A stretch of DNA of 21,143 nt from contig JAYMSP010003091.1 in assembly GCA_036897095.1 (NCBI GenBank), forward strand, positions 1-21,143. The letters run 5' to 3'. Made by a program: the position numbers and the translations under genes. This DNA comes from Plantago elongata. Taxonomy: Eukaryota > Streptophyta > Magnoliopsida > Lamiales > Plantaginaceae. The notes under the pieces were generated by a model. The model was not told where the DNA came from and did not search any database. It saw only the letters and a list, made by a program, of their open reading frames with translations. This document shows, piece by piece, positions 11,137 to 20,633 of this stretch; the first letter of the stretch is position 1; each line of letters opens with the position of its first letter.

Positions 11137-11978
11137 AACCATCAAGAGCCCTTCTCACTTCTTGATCTCTTGTGAACGTACCTGTTGATTTTTTTTCCCG
11201 CGTTGATGATGCATTCTTCTACGAATCATGATCTTTGTGGGTTTCTTTCTTTTTCGTTGCTAAAGTAGATTAAAACAACTTCAATTGTTTGTACTGTTTT
11301 GGATTCCCACTTAACTTTGGAATTAGGGGCTTCATTGTGATTAAGGTATTGGGGTATTTAGCTAATCAAAGTTCTGAACCGTTTCGGATATTTGCTTTTG
11401 CAGCCTTGTAATGAAGTTTTGTGATCGATCAGTGATTATACCTCTAACATCTCAAGATTTGTGTCAACTGATTAACGTTCTTGAATATGTTACTCAAACC
11501 CTTTGGAATTAGCATAAGCTAATAGAAAAGAATTTACAAGTCTTGAAATCTAAAATGTTACTAACTGCAGTCCTTTTCAAGCAGATATATAATTAGAATC
11601 TATTCAAGCTTTCAACTTGGAGGCCATTTCTGAGCAACTACGCTTGATAATGATATGTGTAGTTTCTATCCATCACAAGTCAAGGCAATAATACTCTTAA
11701 ATGCCTACATTGTCTACATTTAAGTAAAGAAAATACATCAATTTAAAACACCTTGACTATGGAGTAAATCATCTGTGCCCACATAACACAAACACGCTCA
11801 TATCAAGTATATAAGGCAAGTGTTCCGACGTCGTATATTCAACTCAAAACCTTCTTGCGCTCGTACATCTTATTAGTTTAATATAATTAACACCCGTAAT
11901 TCAACATTAACACGACTCGTTATGTTATTGTACCATCAATCAAGAATCAAGATACTCCATGTCAAGAAAAGCTGCTTA
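11137..11978. other. convergent intergenic region between the PGAP3-like and DREB1-like genes
   Basis: It holds the PGAP3-like 3'UTR from the left and, at its right edge, the DREB1 3' end. FUE-like TTGTTTGTACTGT is seen at about 11287-11299, but no canonical AATAAA nearby fixes the plus-strand end. I see no gene or structured RNA in the remainder. Confidence 0.5.
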
Positions 11979-11984
11979 TTTATT
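11979..11984 (-). terminator. putative polyadenylation signal of the DREB1-like gene
   Basis: On the minus strand the sequence reads TTAATAAATAAG, containing a canonical AATAAA about 170 bases beyond the stop codon. That is a normal 3'UTR length for this class of gene. Confidence 0.55.
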
Positions 11985-12154
11985 AATCTATGTCTATATC
12001 CTCCAAAACAAAAATCACAAAAGTTCACTCTTATACATATTTCTTTTCCAGTACTAGCAAAACTATAATGTACGGACCTAAGAATCTTCTAAAATACACA
12101 CATACACTCACTCTAATAGGGGGTGTTAATTTCGATAACAAAAATTGAACATAA

Positions 12155-12871
12155 TCAAATCGAATAGCTCCATAATGACACGTCAGCATGCATTTCCACG
12201 TCATCACAATACCGCGGCGGAGCCAGCATCAGCCCCTCCGCCATGTCAGCCAGCAGCCCATGCATCCCATACATCGCCTCCTCATCCATAAAGAACACAT
12301 TTTCGGGCGAGCACCCCGTGTTGGCAGCTGACGTGGCTTCCTCACAAACCACGTCAGCAGCTGACATAGCCTCCTCATGACTATCCACGCTGGCAGCCAT
12401 GTTGGCACCATCCTCCACCCTCGGCCGGAAAGCCTCAGCTGCTTCCGCAGCCGCCTTCTGAATGTCCTTTGCCTCCCCGGAGGCCGGGACCGGCAGCCGC
12501 CAGGCTGAGTCAGCAAAATTCAAACAGGCCGCCCTCCCACGGAACGCGATCGCTGCCACGTCATGTGCACGTGCCGCCATTTCCGCAGTCGGAAAAGTTC
12601 CTAACCATATTCTTGTCTTCTTGTTTGGCTCCCTCACTTCACAAACCCACTTGCCGGAGTTTCTTCTACGAACTCCACGGTATACCGGGTGACGCGTCTC
12701 CCGGAACTTCTTCCTCCCGGCTCGTTTCTTCGGATTCTCCGAGGCTAAAATCGGTCCCTCGCTTCCGTTTTCGGACGAAGAGTCGGCTGCCTCTCCGGAA
12801 GGGGAAGAGTAGGAGTCATGTAAGATGGGAAAGGGGTCTGAGTAGTAGTTAGTCATATGACTCATATCCAT
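12155..12871 (-). CDS. DREB1: CBF/DREB1-type AP2/ERF transcription factor
   Basis: One intronless frame of 238 aa, as usual for the family. The AP2 domain (about 61-119) carries the DNA-contact sequence [20 protein letters not shown] and the [19 protein letters not shown] helix region. Both DREB1/CBF signatures flank it: [16 protein letters not shown] (47-62), a basic likely nuclear-localisation segment, and DSAWR (121-125). The C-terminal half is acidic and Ala-rich, as expected for an activation region, and ends LWSYSI, close to the family's LWSY tail. Members bind the CCGAC core (CRT/DRE) and activate cold- or drought-response genes in the nucleus; which stress applies here cannot be read from sequence. 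The start is the ATG giving [13 protein letters not shown], a typical DREB1 beginning; an upstream in-frame TTG (12940) is not a plausible start. An 11-residue tandem duplication lies at 166-187. A TATA box lies about 105 bases upstream. Confidence 0.94.
   Translation of the reverse strand: MDMSHMTNYYSDPFPILHDSYSSPSGEAADSSSENGSEGPILASENPKKRAGRKKFRETRHPVYRGVRRRNSGKWVCEVREPNKKTRIWLGTFPTAEMAARAHDVAAIAFRGRAACLNFADSAWRLPVPASGEAKDIQKAAAEAAEAFRPRVEDGANMAASVDSHEEAMSAADVVCEEATSAANTGCSPENVFFMDEEAMYGMHGLLADMAEGLMLAPPRYCDDVEMHADVSLWSYSI
12311..12376 (-). repeat. 33-bp in-frame tandem duplication in the DREB1-like coding region
   Basis: Residues 166-176 ([11 protein letters not shown]) and 177-187 ([11 protein letters not shown]) are adjacent copies with a period of exactly 33 bases. 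They match at 7 of 11 residues, with GCAGCTGAC and CCTCCTCA/TTCCTCA shared at the DNA level on the plus strand. Confidence 0.8.
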
Positions 12872-12973
12872 TTGTTCTTGAATAAGAAGTTGTTGTTGTT
12901 GAAAAGGGATTGTGTTTGGTAATGGGGTGCAAATGTGCAATGAGATAGTGAGAGTGGAAGAGTGAAGATGGGG

Positions 12974-12982
12974 TATATATAT
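12974..12982 (-). promoter_or_regulatory. TATA box of the DREB1-like gene
   Basis: TATATATA-type sequence on the minus strand about 105 bases before the ATG. It predicts transcription start near 12945 and a leader of about 70 bases, downstream of which no earlier ATG occurs in the DREB1 frame. Confidence 0.65.
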
Positions 12983-13336
12983 GTATGTATGGTAAAAGGG
13001 GAAAACAGGTTGATTTGAATAAGTATCAAAGTGGCTTATATACTATATATAATAATATATTATAGTATTAGTATACTACTTATTATACAAAGATTGAACA
13101 CGGAAATGTGGATAAGCGCCAGCTATGTAGAAGTGGCAACCCACGGTTTGTTCTTTTGTAATTACAAGAAGAAGAAGATCCAAAGAAAGTGTGAAATTGA
13201 TTGCTGTGGACCAGCTGTTTCCTTTATCTCATTTTCTATTTACCTGTTTTAGTATATGTCACATCCTTAAGTACTTCATATGTTCCATGTATCCTGATAT
13301 ACATGCAACACGTATATAATACTAAATAACTAATAA

Positions 13337-13490
13337 GTTGGTTTGTATAGAATTTAAATGAGTATTGAATGAATTTTGATGAAATTGTGTTTGGAATGAA
13401 ATTAAAATGGGATATTTGAAATGTATTTTAGACCAAATCACTGTTAATCGAGTCAAATGGACCGATTACAATTGTTTGACAAACATCCCC
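13337..13490. mobile_element. possible Tourist-like MITE, immediately adjoining a second one
   Basis: The right end, read in reverse complement, is GGGGATGTTTGTCAAAC. This fits the GGGnnTGTTTG-type terminus of Tourist/PIF-Harbinger MITEs. TAA occurs at 13334-13336 and 13491-13493, as expected for a 3-bp target duplication. The left end (GTTGGTTTGTATAGAA) matches the right only loosely, so either the element is decayed or the left border is wrong. Confidence 0.4.
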
Positions 13491-13493
13491 TAA

Positions 13494-13785
13494 GTTATTG
13501 TTTGGTTAAGAATTATAATTTAATTGTGATTGAGATTAGTCGGATTTGTGTTTAAAACGTAATTTAAATTAAATATTTATATATTTTTTGAATTCAATTA
13601 CAACTCAATTATCAATAAATTCAATATCAATTCAATTATCGCTCATTTTTCAACCTACAATATCTTTTACAATTACAAATCTATACCAAATACTAATTTT
13701 AACAACTCAATTACAATTTAATCACTATTCATAAATTCTCAACTATTCAAATGGATTCAACTACAATTCTATACCAAACAACCAC
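13494..13785. mobile_element. Tourist-like MITE (PIF/Harbinger type)
   Basis: The left terminus GTTATTGTTTGGTTAAGAATT and the reverse complement of the right terminus GTGGTTGTTTGGTATAGAATT agree at 17 of 21 positions and share the TTGTTTGGT core common in Tourist-like elements. TAA flanks both sides (13491-13493 and 13786-13788), the target duplication expected for PIF/Harbinger. The 292-bp body is non-coding. A CCGAC core occurs inside (13539-13543, minus strand) but with a T before it, so it does not fit the (A/G)CCGAC consensus. Confidence 0.72.
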
Positions 13786-14090
13786 TAATTCATCTCTTAA
13801 CTTTCAAATCGACATTTAAATATATTTAATCGTAATAAATTTGTCGGGTTTATAAGTATATTTAAAATGCCTATAGCGCTCCGTTCAATGAATTTTATAT
13901 TTGCATCCATCCCAACATGTTCCATTCCATCTCTACTATATATTCGTAATATAGTCTAAATATATTTGTAATTATTAAATATTTATAATTGATAAGAGAA
14001 TTGAGTTCACTTAATTGATATATGATCGATTGGATATTTAATTTTGACGTATTAGTTGGGGTGGAATTGTGTAGAGGGGCAAGAGTATAA

Positions 14091-14096
14091 CACGTG
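14091..14096. promoter_or_regulatory. G-box CACGTG
   Basis: The core sits in the 8-base palindrome ACACGTGT, a classic bZIP/bHLH (including PIF-type) site. It lies about 1.15 kb upstream of the predicted DREB1 transcription start. Function is inferred from the motif alone. Confidence 0.35.
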
Positions 14097-15149
14097 TAAT
14101 GAATGTTCATTTTTGCAACTTGAGGGAATTGACTATATTGTGGATTTGGTGTGTTCTTTTTTATCTTTTAGGGATGGTGATGATGTTGATTGTTGTCTGT
14201 ACACTTCAGTTTAATTTTTTAATTAGTTGAGACTTGGAAGTTTAGTTCCGTGTTCAATGTATTGGTGTGAACTAGTTAGACATGAAGGACAAGATCCATT
14301 TGTGAACTTAAACTAGTTAGATTAAAATATTTGTTAAATGACTGCATTAAGTCTCGATTGGTCTTATAAGTATATGTTAGATAATGGAGTTAATTAAGAT
14401 ACAATATCTTCAATATTCTCAAATCTCAGGGGGTCTATCATTAGAATAATATTTCACATACAGTATAGGTTAGGTGCTAGTTAAGCACTTAAGCCTGTTG
14501 GATTAGGGAGATTATACTGTAGCCAAATATGTGGGTTATACGTGGATCGAGTATTTCGAATCACATTTATATTTTTATTAAAATTATATATGTATTGTAA
14601 CTATTTGGAAAGTTGTAAGGGTATAAAATAGCCGCTCCTAGCATATATTATAAAGTGTTACTCTCTTCAACACATATTGTAGCTTTATTTCTTTTTTAGT
14701 TTTTCTTCGATACATTAGATTTTTTTTCCTTTTTATTGATGGTAATTAATTATTCTATAGGCCATATCTACTAAACCCTGTTCTTGAAAACAATTCTAGA
14801 CAACTCCAATCGAAATCTCCCATTGGAGATAGAATTTGTTTTATAATACTACTTTGTTAACTTCTTCCTGCACCTTATGTATAACCAATAGTATTCTAAA
14901 GTAGACTAATTCGTCTCGACTTACTAGCTCTTCATCTTAATATAGTAACTAGCATAAGCATTGAATCAACATTATTGAAGTGAAGTTTAATTAAAGCTTC
15001 ATATGGCCATGATCTGTAATTCGATCAGATGATCTGGTAAATTAATGATCCACTTGCTACAGTCAAGCATTAGTGAAGGAACATTGGAGGAAAGTGGTGT
15101 GTGTCTGATTTGCAAATTGCAAGTTACCACCTGTTCAAACTAGAATACT

Positions 15150-15192
15150 GACAAAAACTACTTTTTTGGATGATGACGTCATCACTTTGACC
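15150..15192. repeat. repeated block, copy A (GACAAAAA...TTTTTGGATG...GACGTCA)
   Basis: This block and the one at 16367-16405 share GACAAAAAnTACnTTTTTGGATG, then GACGTCA after a 2-base gap, then a CTCACTT-like end. They are in the same orientation about 1.2 kb apart. Outside the block the two neighbourhoods do not align well by eye. Confidence 0.6.
15171..15184. promoter_or_regulatory. 14-bp perfect palindrome with TGACGTCA core, followed by a W-box
   Basis: TGATGACGTCATCA is a perfect palindrome; its TGACGTCA centre (15174-15181) is the CRE/TGA-type bZIP site. Immediately after it is TTTGACC (15186-15192), a W-box-type WRKY core. The motifs are plain; occupancy is unknown. Confidence 0.5.
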
Positions 15193-16366
15193 AAACACAT
15201 TTTTAGGACAGTTAATACAATCAAGTGATCAACAGCCAGCCGTTTAAGCACTTTTAATTGCAGGCTTTGTGTTGCAGTTTGGCCACGGAAACGTGTGCCA
15301 AACGTGGTGCATATGAACACTTGAATCATAAGGAAAGTGATTCTGCTGTTTTGTTAATCCACTCATATATGTAAAATACGAAATATATACAAGTCTCGAA
15401 TTTACATAACTACAATTGAGAGGAATTATAGTTAATGTAGAAATTGAGCTATAATTTTAGGATGTACGTAAGACTCGACTTTAATAATGTTAGTTTTCAA
15501 GCGTTAGTTAAATAATTTAGTAATTTTTATATAGAAACGTGTGATATTAAATTTGTAAGACTCTTACTTTTCGGATACTATATCTCAAAATGAAATTTAT
15601 ATAAATTATTGATCACACGATCTAATAAATGAGGAAAGTGAAATGAACTAATAATTCTCCTTTCTCCATCTTATCTTTGAGTACTACTTTAATTGATAAT
15701 TGAGGCTGTCTGACTATGTGTTTCCTTTCTCCAACCCCAACTAGCCACCTAACCTATACACAATGCAAAAGACAATTGCTAATAGTAGAAAACAAAGGTT
15801 GATTGCTTCTTGATATCCCAAGTTGTCACCAAGTCCACATTCCCACTTGGCCACTCTCTAATCTCAACGTTTATTTTCCTTCTTCAATTCTTTGCTACAT
15901 GTGATCATCACATGCTTATGTGCAATTCTCCATGAATTGTATCTAGCTAACTACCATTTAGGATCCATTTGAAAATTGTAGAGGTGAGTTGAAAATTGTG
16001 TTCGAATGGCATAATTGTTGGCTGAGTGTAAATAGGAGGCGCAACTAACATTTCGGATGAAACGGAAACAATATGTATTTTTCCAATGTTTTAAGTTATA
16101 ATCGGAGAAATACATTAAAATTATGATGGATGGTGATTTTCAGTGCTGAATATTCTTTTTGATTTATAATGTATTTGTTCTAAATCATCTATAAATGAAA
16201 ATGTCATAATAAAATAGTAAATCCAACGACTCTCTCCAACTTGAAGGGATTCTTTAAACTAAATTTGACTTAATTAAGTTGGAGCAATATTCCCTCAAGG
16301 ATTCATTGATGCTAGGCATTTTCCCTTTGAATAATTAGGAGAAACTATAACATGATCATCAATAAA

Positions 16367-16405
16367 GACAAAAAGTACCTTTTTGGATGGACGTCACTCA
16401 CTTGT
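16367..16405. repeat. repeated block, copy B
   Basis: Second copy of the GACAAAAAnTACnTTTTTGGATG-GACGTCA block described at 15150. It keeps the GACGTCA core, but the palindrome has decayed by loss of the AT dinucleotide. Confidence 0.6.
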
Positions 16406-17220
16406 CATGGCTACTAATCCTCCATTATTTGACCAATTTCCAGCAAGTGGCTTGAACCATAGTTTTCCCCACGGACCACACACGATGGTTTGTTTGTTCA
16501 TACTTCATACATTATTGTACTTCAAATGATTTTTGAAGTTGCAAGGAAACCAAGTCATAGTACTACCATCTCCACTTGATCCTATTGCTGAAATATTTGT
16601 CCGGAAAGAAATTGAAAATTTGACACTACTCTTTAACGTAAGTAGTACATTACGTATTCAAATTATAAATTTAAATATTTAAATTCCTCTTTAATAATTT
16701 AAAAATTGTTACTCGAATCCCCTTTTTTCAATATAACCATCGATGATTTAGTTGACATTGTACTCTATTTTACAAAACTAGTTAGTAAGAGCTAAATGAG
16801 TGAATGGATAGATGATAAACTAATTTATATTTATAAAAGTGTTTCTTGAATTCATGCACTAATAAACTAACTAAATTGCTAAATATATTGTAAAATTAAA
16901 TGAACTAGTGTATTTTTTGATATTTTTTTGTAGAAAACTTTATCGTATCTACTAACTTATCAGCTATCATATATGCATTCACTCAACAAGCTTCGAGTTG
17001 TTAAACTTATACTAATCAGAGTCTTATGTGTTTCAAGATATTCGTTTTTGCTACCTATGTTCAATTCATATGAGCAACATAAAACTGCATTGTAGTATAA
17101 AAATGAACTAAATCTAATTTATTTGGATCAAATAACGCGAAATCACCACACGAGATCCAAGTGTTGTGAAATTCTTTGGGGGTAACTTAACGAAATGAAA
17201 AAGGTGAAGATATATACTAT

Positions 17221-17372
17221 GTTTAGCAAAACTAGCTGAAAAGATAGCTAGTAGTTGAAAAACTAGCTGGTAACTGAAAAGTTAGTTGGTAGTTGATTAT
17301 GTATTCGTTTTTATTCAACAAGTTAACTTGATTAACTTCTCAAACCAGCTAACTTTTCAGCTAGCTTGTTTA
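17221..17372. repeat. fold-back / MITE-like element upstream of the TraB-like gene
   Basis: The left arm carries ACTAGCTGAAAAGATAGCTAG (from 17231). The reverse complement of the right part (about 17347-17367) carries GCTAGCTGAAAAGTTAGCTGG, a close inverted copy. Between them are further direct partial copies (AACTAGCTGGTAACTGAAAAG). TIR borders and a target duplication could not be fixed; a non-autonomous hAT-type element is possible. Confidence 0.5.
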
Positions 17373-17391
17373 AAAAGCTGCGCGTCTACAT

Positions 17392-17420
17392 ATGAGTTTT
17401 TTGTATATAAAAAAACTCAT
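17392..17420. repeat. perfect 11-bp hairpin (ATGAGTTTTTT / AAAAAACTCAT)
   Basis: The arms at 17392-17402 and 17410-17420 are exact reverse complements around a 7-base AT loop. The arms are A/T-dominated, so this may be chance or the remnant of a small inverted repeat. Confidence 0.7.
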
Positions 17421-17471
17421 TGAGCTGAAAATTTAGTGGTAAACCGAGATATACTAATCCGGGTCATCACT

Positions 17472-17516
17472 AGCCCAACGGGCCTAACTCTTTTAAGTCC
17501 AACATTTAAAGGCCCA
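17472..17516. promoter_or_regulatory. pair of site II (TGGGCY) elements in the TraB-like promoter
   Basis: AGCCCA (17472-17477, minus-strand TGGGCT) and GGCCCA (17511-17516, minus-strand TGGGCC) fit the TGGGCY site II consensus bound by TCP factors. Such sites are frequent in promoters of plant housekeeping and organelle-protein genes. They lie 110-155 bases before the ATG, ahead of a TTC/ATC-rich leader (17554-17580). Confidence 0.5.
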
Positions 17517-17625
17517 ATAATTAAAGTTTCACATTGAAGATATTTCTCTCTTGTTCTTCTTCTTCTTCATCATCATCATCAGACTCTGATTGATATCTGG
17601 TAAAGAGCTGAAACAGTCACTAGCC

Positions 17626-20285
17626 ATGAATTCAGCAATGGCGTCATCTCCATTCCCTATCTTCACCCCAAATTTTCACAAACCCAACAAAACCCACTTC
17701 CGAAAACTCACCTTTCCACTCTGTAAATCATCATCATCCTCCGTGGTCATTTCTCCTCCACCTGCAAATTTCAACTTCAAGAACGAAATTCTCCGTCTCT
17801 CCACTGCCTCAATAGCCGAAACCCACCCGGAATTACTCGACCTGGCTGAAAACGGAACCTTGGTGATGATCAAGAAGAGCCAGTACGGTCCTGTTCCGGC
17901 GTGGAGAAGTGAGTTTGTGGAGCCTGAGGATATTTGGATTGTTGGCACTACTCATATTTCCAAGGAATCGGCTTCTCATGTTGACAGGGTGATTAGGGCA
18001 TTGAGGCCTCAGAATGTTGTGGTTGAGCTCTGTAGAAGCAGGCAAGTCTTCAAAAGCTCCAATCATGTGGATTTGTTTTGGTTCTATTTTGTAGATTCTG
18101 ATTGTCATGGAAGATTACAGCTTGAAATAATCTGATTGTTATAGCTTATTTTGTTAAACTGTTGTCAATAGCTTCAAATAATCTGCTGAACTGAACTCTA
18201 GAATCAGGCAAGTGTTGTAAGTTGGTTAAGAAGTGTTTCTTTGTGTTGGTCATGTATATTTGTTTCGGTTTATCGATTCTTTATGCTGCTAGTGGATGTT
18301 CTGCTTTTCATTGTTTCCAATATTGCATCAATGTGGGTTAAATTTAGTACTGGCATTTCCAAGTTATTAATAGTGTTGTGTAGTATGTCATATTGTCATT
18401 GATGCTAATTTATAAGAATCCGAATGAAGTTGTTGTTGTGATGTCATCATGATATGTTGAATAATATTCATGGTTAAGATTGGATCAATGCTTTTGTATA
18501 ATGTAGTGGTTAAGTTGGACGGAAATCAGTGCAGGGGTTTACGTAGTAATAGGGAAATGGGCTACAGATTAAATACATTGCGTGACCTTTCCTATTCTTT
18601 TTGTATCGATGATAAATTTGACAACTACACATGTAAAACTGGTGTAACCAAATTTTCAGTGCCCTATCATCAATCCTGATGTCTTGATTTGAACATGTTA
18701 GATCATGATCCTAAATCATTTCGAATCGTTACATTTTTTCAATCTATGGCTTAATTTTACCTGTTGCAGAGTTGTCTTTCAGAGCTGGGATCATGTATAT
18801 GCCTGAGAATGACGACCAGAATCAGCAGCTTAGATCGAACATGTTCTCGCTAAGTGGGACTGGCTTTTTTGGTGCTGTTGGGCGGAGCATCAATTTGGGT
18901 TTGATTTTTCATCTCTATCCAAATGCCATTTTTCAACATTTGCTCTATAACTAGGTAGTTACTCTCTTTTTGTTTCATGCCAGGGGGTCAATCTGCTTTG
19001 GCACTAAGGTTGCTCTTGGCAGCTTTCTCGTCAAAAGTATCTTCAGGTGCCAATCGGCCCTTTGGTGACGAGGTGTACATTTTTAGTAAAATCCATGCAT
19101 TCACTTACCTTTTCTTTTAGGGTATAGATTGTAACGTCTAAGCCATTTTTTAATGCAAATTATAGTTTCGTGCTGCTCGGAAAGCTTCAGAAGAAATTGG
19201 TGCTCAATTAGTGTTGGGCGACAGGCCAATCGAAATTACAGTATGTTAACTTGCTCTTTTGGCCAGTCTCTTTTTTTTTTTTTTTGCGCTGATTTTTGGT
19301 CAGTCACTTTGATGACTGAAAATGTTTTAAGAGGCATACATTTACTAACTGACACTCTTTTTCCAGCTAGAGAGGGCATGGAGTTCACTGAAGTGGAAGG
19401 AGAAATTGAGCCTACTATCCGCTGTGATTCGTGGAATTACTTCGCCTGACATCTCCACAAAGACAGTGGAGGTTTGTTCTCAATCTTTTGGTTCTCCTGA
19501 AATGATCTATATCTGCCTTCTGAAGTTCAACTGTTTATAGTTAATTAGTTATGTTATAAATACAATAATAAATACAAGTTTACAACTATCTCGAGTGTGT
19601 AGCAATTGTCAATTATGAAATTCAAAATGTTATAGGAAAGCCGAAAATTCTGTTTGAAAAAAAATGTCGTCGAATTGTTGGCGTATGAATTAGTCAAGTA
19701 GAGAATGTATCTGATTGCTTAAGGTCCTCGACTAACATCATTGTTGTTTCTCATATTTACTATTTCAGGAATCTGGTAATCGTGATAGTAATTTTCAGCT
19801 CTATGAGCAGCTAAGTTGCTCGTACCCCTCACTGCTGCCTCCTCTCATACATGAACGCGATATAGTAAGCCCTCTAAAACACAAAAAAATTATCTCTCAT
19901 ACTCTTTTCTAACACTATTAATGTAAAGAGTCTTAACTTGGAAGATATTGCTCTGTTTCTATAGCTTGATTTCTTTTTTGCACCTTCATTAGTTTGGCTA
20001 AATTTTTCTCTAACCTGGTTTCAGTTTATCGCTTGGTCCCTGAAAAGGAGTAAAGCTGTAAACAACTGCAAAACAGTGGTAGGAGTTATTGGCAAGGGCC
20101 ATATGAATGGAGTCATCTACTCACTACTTTCCGATACAGGCAACTTACGGTTCAAAGACCTTGCTGGGAAGAGGCCTGGAAGCGAGTATGGTTGGCTTGG
20201 TTCGATAGCTAAAGATTTGGTAAGAGATACTGTAATCGGCATTCTATTATGGCTAGCATACGAACAAGTGAAGTCGATGCTATAG
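17626..20285 (+). CDS. TraB/PrgY-domain family protein, probably organelle-associated
   Basis: Seven exons (17626-18041, 18783-18898, 18984-19072, 19166-19240, 19367-19471, 19769-19864, 20025-20285) join in frame to 385 aa. The TraB/PrgY/Tiki fold is shown by the paired GxxH motifs GTTH (107-110) and GKGH (322-325), E134 in VELCRSR, LGDRPI (224-229) and HERD (295-298), all matched in order by animal TRABD as I remember it. Tiki members are metal-dependent proteases; whether plant members have activity is unclear to me. The N-terminus (about 50 residues) is rich in Ser, Pro and Lys and nearly lacks acidic residues, which suggests a plastid or mitochondrial targeting peptide. A short hydrophobic stretch (369-378) lies near the C-terminus. 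Intron 1 uses a GC donor; the other five are GT-AG. The first ATG is used, but M5 in slightly better context could be the start. Confidence 0.88.
18042..18782 (+). other. GC-AG intron 1 of the TraB-like gene
   Basis: The donor is AGCAG|GCAAGT, matching the strong AG|GCAAGT consensus of GC-AG introns, and the acceptor is TTGTCTTTCAG. Joining gives the continuous family sequence VELCRSR-AGIMYMP. No GT donor nearby restores it. The alternative acceptor at 18767-18769 adds 13 bases and soon meets a stop. Confidence 0.85.
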
Positions 20286-20633
20286 AGCAGGGAACATAAT
20301 TGTAAAGCAAATATATATTTATGTAAATACATGTGCCACAGTTACTTTATACAACTAAAGTTGCCACCCTTAGCTCAGACATAAATGTCATGTCTGATCA
20401 CTGGTGCAACTGAGTCCCTTATCAGGAGAATCATTTCAATATGTATGGCTGGTGATATAAATATGGTGACTGATTTGAAAAGCTACTGGAAGTGTGTTTT
20501 TTTAAAACAATAACCTTTACGGGAGCTAACACTGCCGAATTCAAGAGGAATAATATGAACATGTTAAGCCATAAACTCGCAGATTCAGGAAAACGAGCCA
20601 GTCCATTTACAAAGGCCATGGCAACTGAAAAGA

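Larger units (their letters stand above)
13786..17220. other. long gene-free upstream region of the DREB1-like gene
   Basis: About 3.4 kb read on both strands without an exon, an RNA gene or a transposase remnant that I can defend. It is AT-rich with short, less AT-rich islands near 15020-15320, 15720-15960 and 16290-16560. These islands contain most of the motif-like sequence (bZIP cores, W-box, CCACGG words) and are the best candidates for conserved non-coding DNA. Confidence 0.5.

Noticed and set aside
10819-11145. 108-codon open frame on the minus strand
   Set aside because: It is antisense to the PGAP3-like last exon, matches no family, and its open frame is explained by the codon use of the real exon.
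12469-12852. 127-codon open frame on the plus strand
   Set aside because: It is a shadow antisense to the GC-rich DREB1 coding sequence, without domain features.
12872-12940. N-terminal extension of the DREB1-like frame
   Set aside because: It opens with TTG and overlaps the expected leader. The ATG at 12871 gives the usual DREB1 beginning.
13031-13252. 73-codon plus-strand frame upstream of DREB1
   Set aside because: Low-complexity Ile/Tyr-rich translation of AT-rich DNA; no start context, partner exon or family resemblance.
13539-13543. CCGAC core as a DRE self-regulation site of DREB1
   Set aside because: The flanking base is T, not A/G, and it lies inside a MITE; a lone core is expected by chance.
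17590-17625. N-terminal extension of the TraB-like frame
   Set aside because: It begins at a TTG within the leader; ATG at 17626 is the first proper start.
18767-18782. Upstream acceptor CTGTTGCAG for TraB-like exon 2
   Set aside because: It adds 13 bases, breaks the RSR-AGIMY frame and leads to a stop within about a dozen codons.
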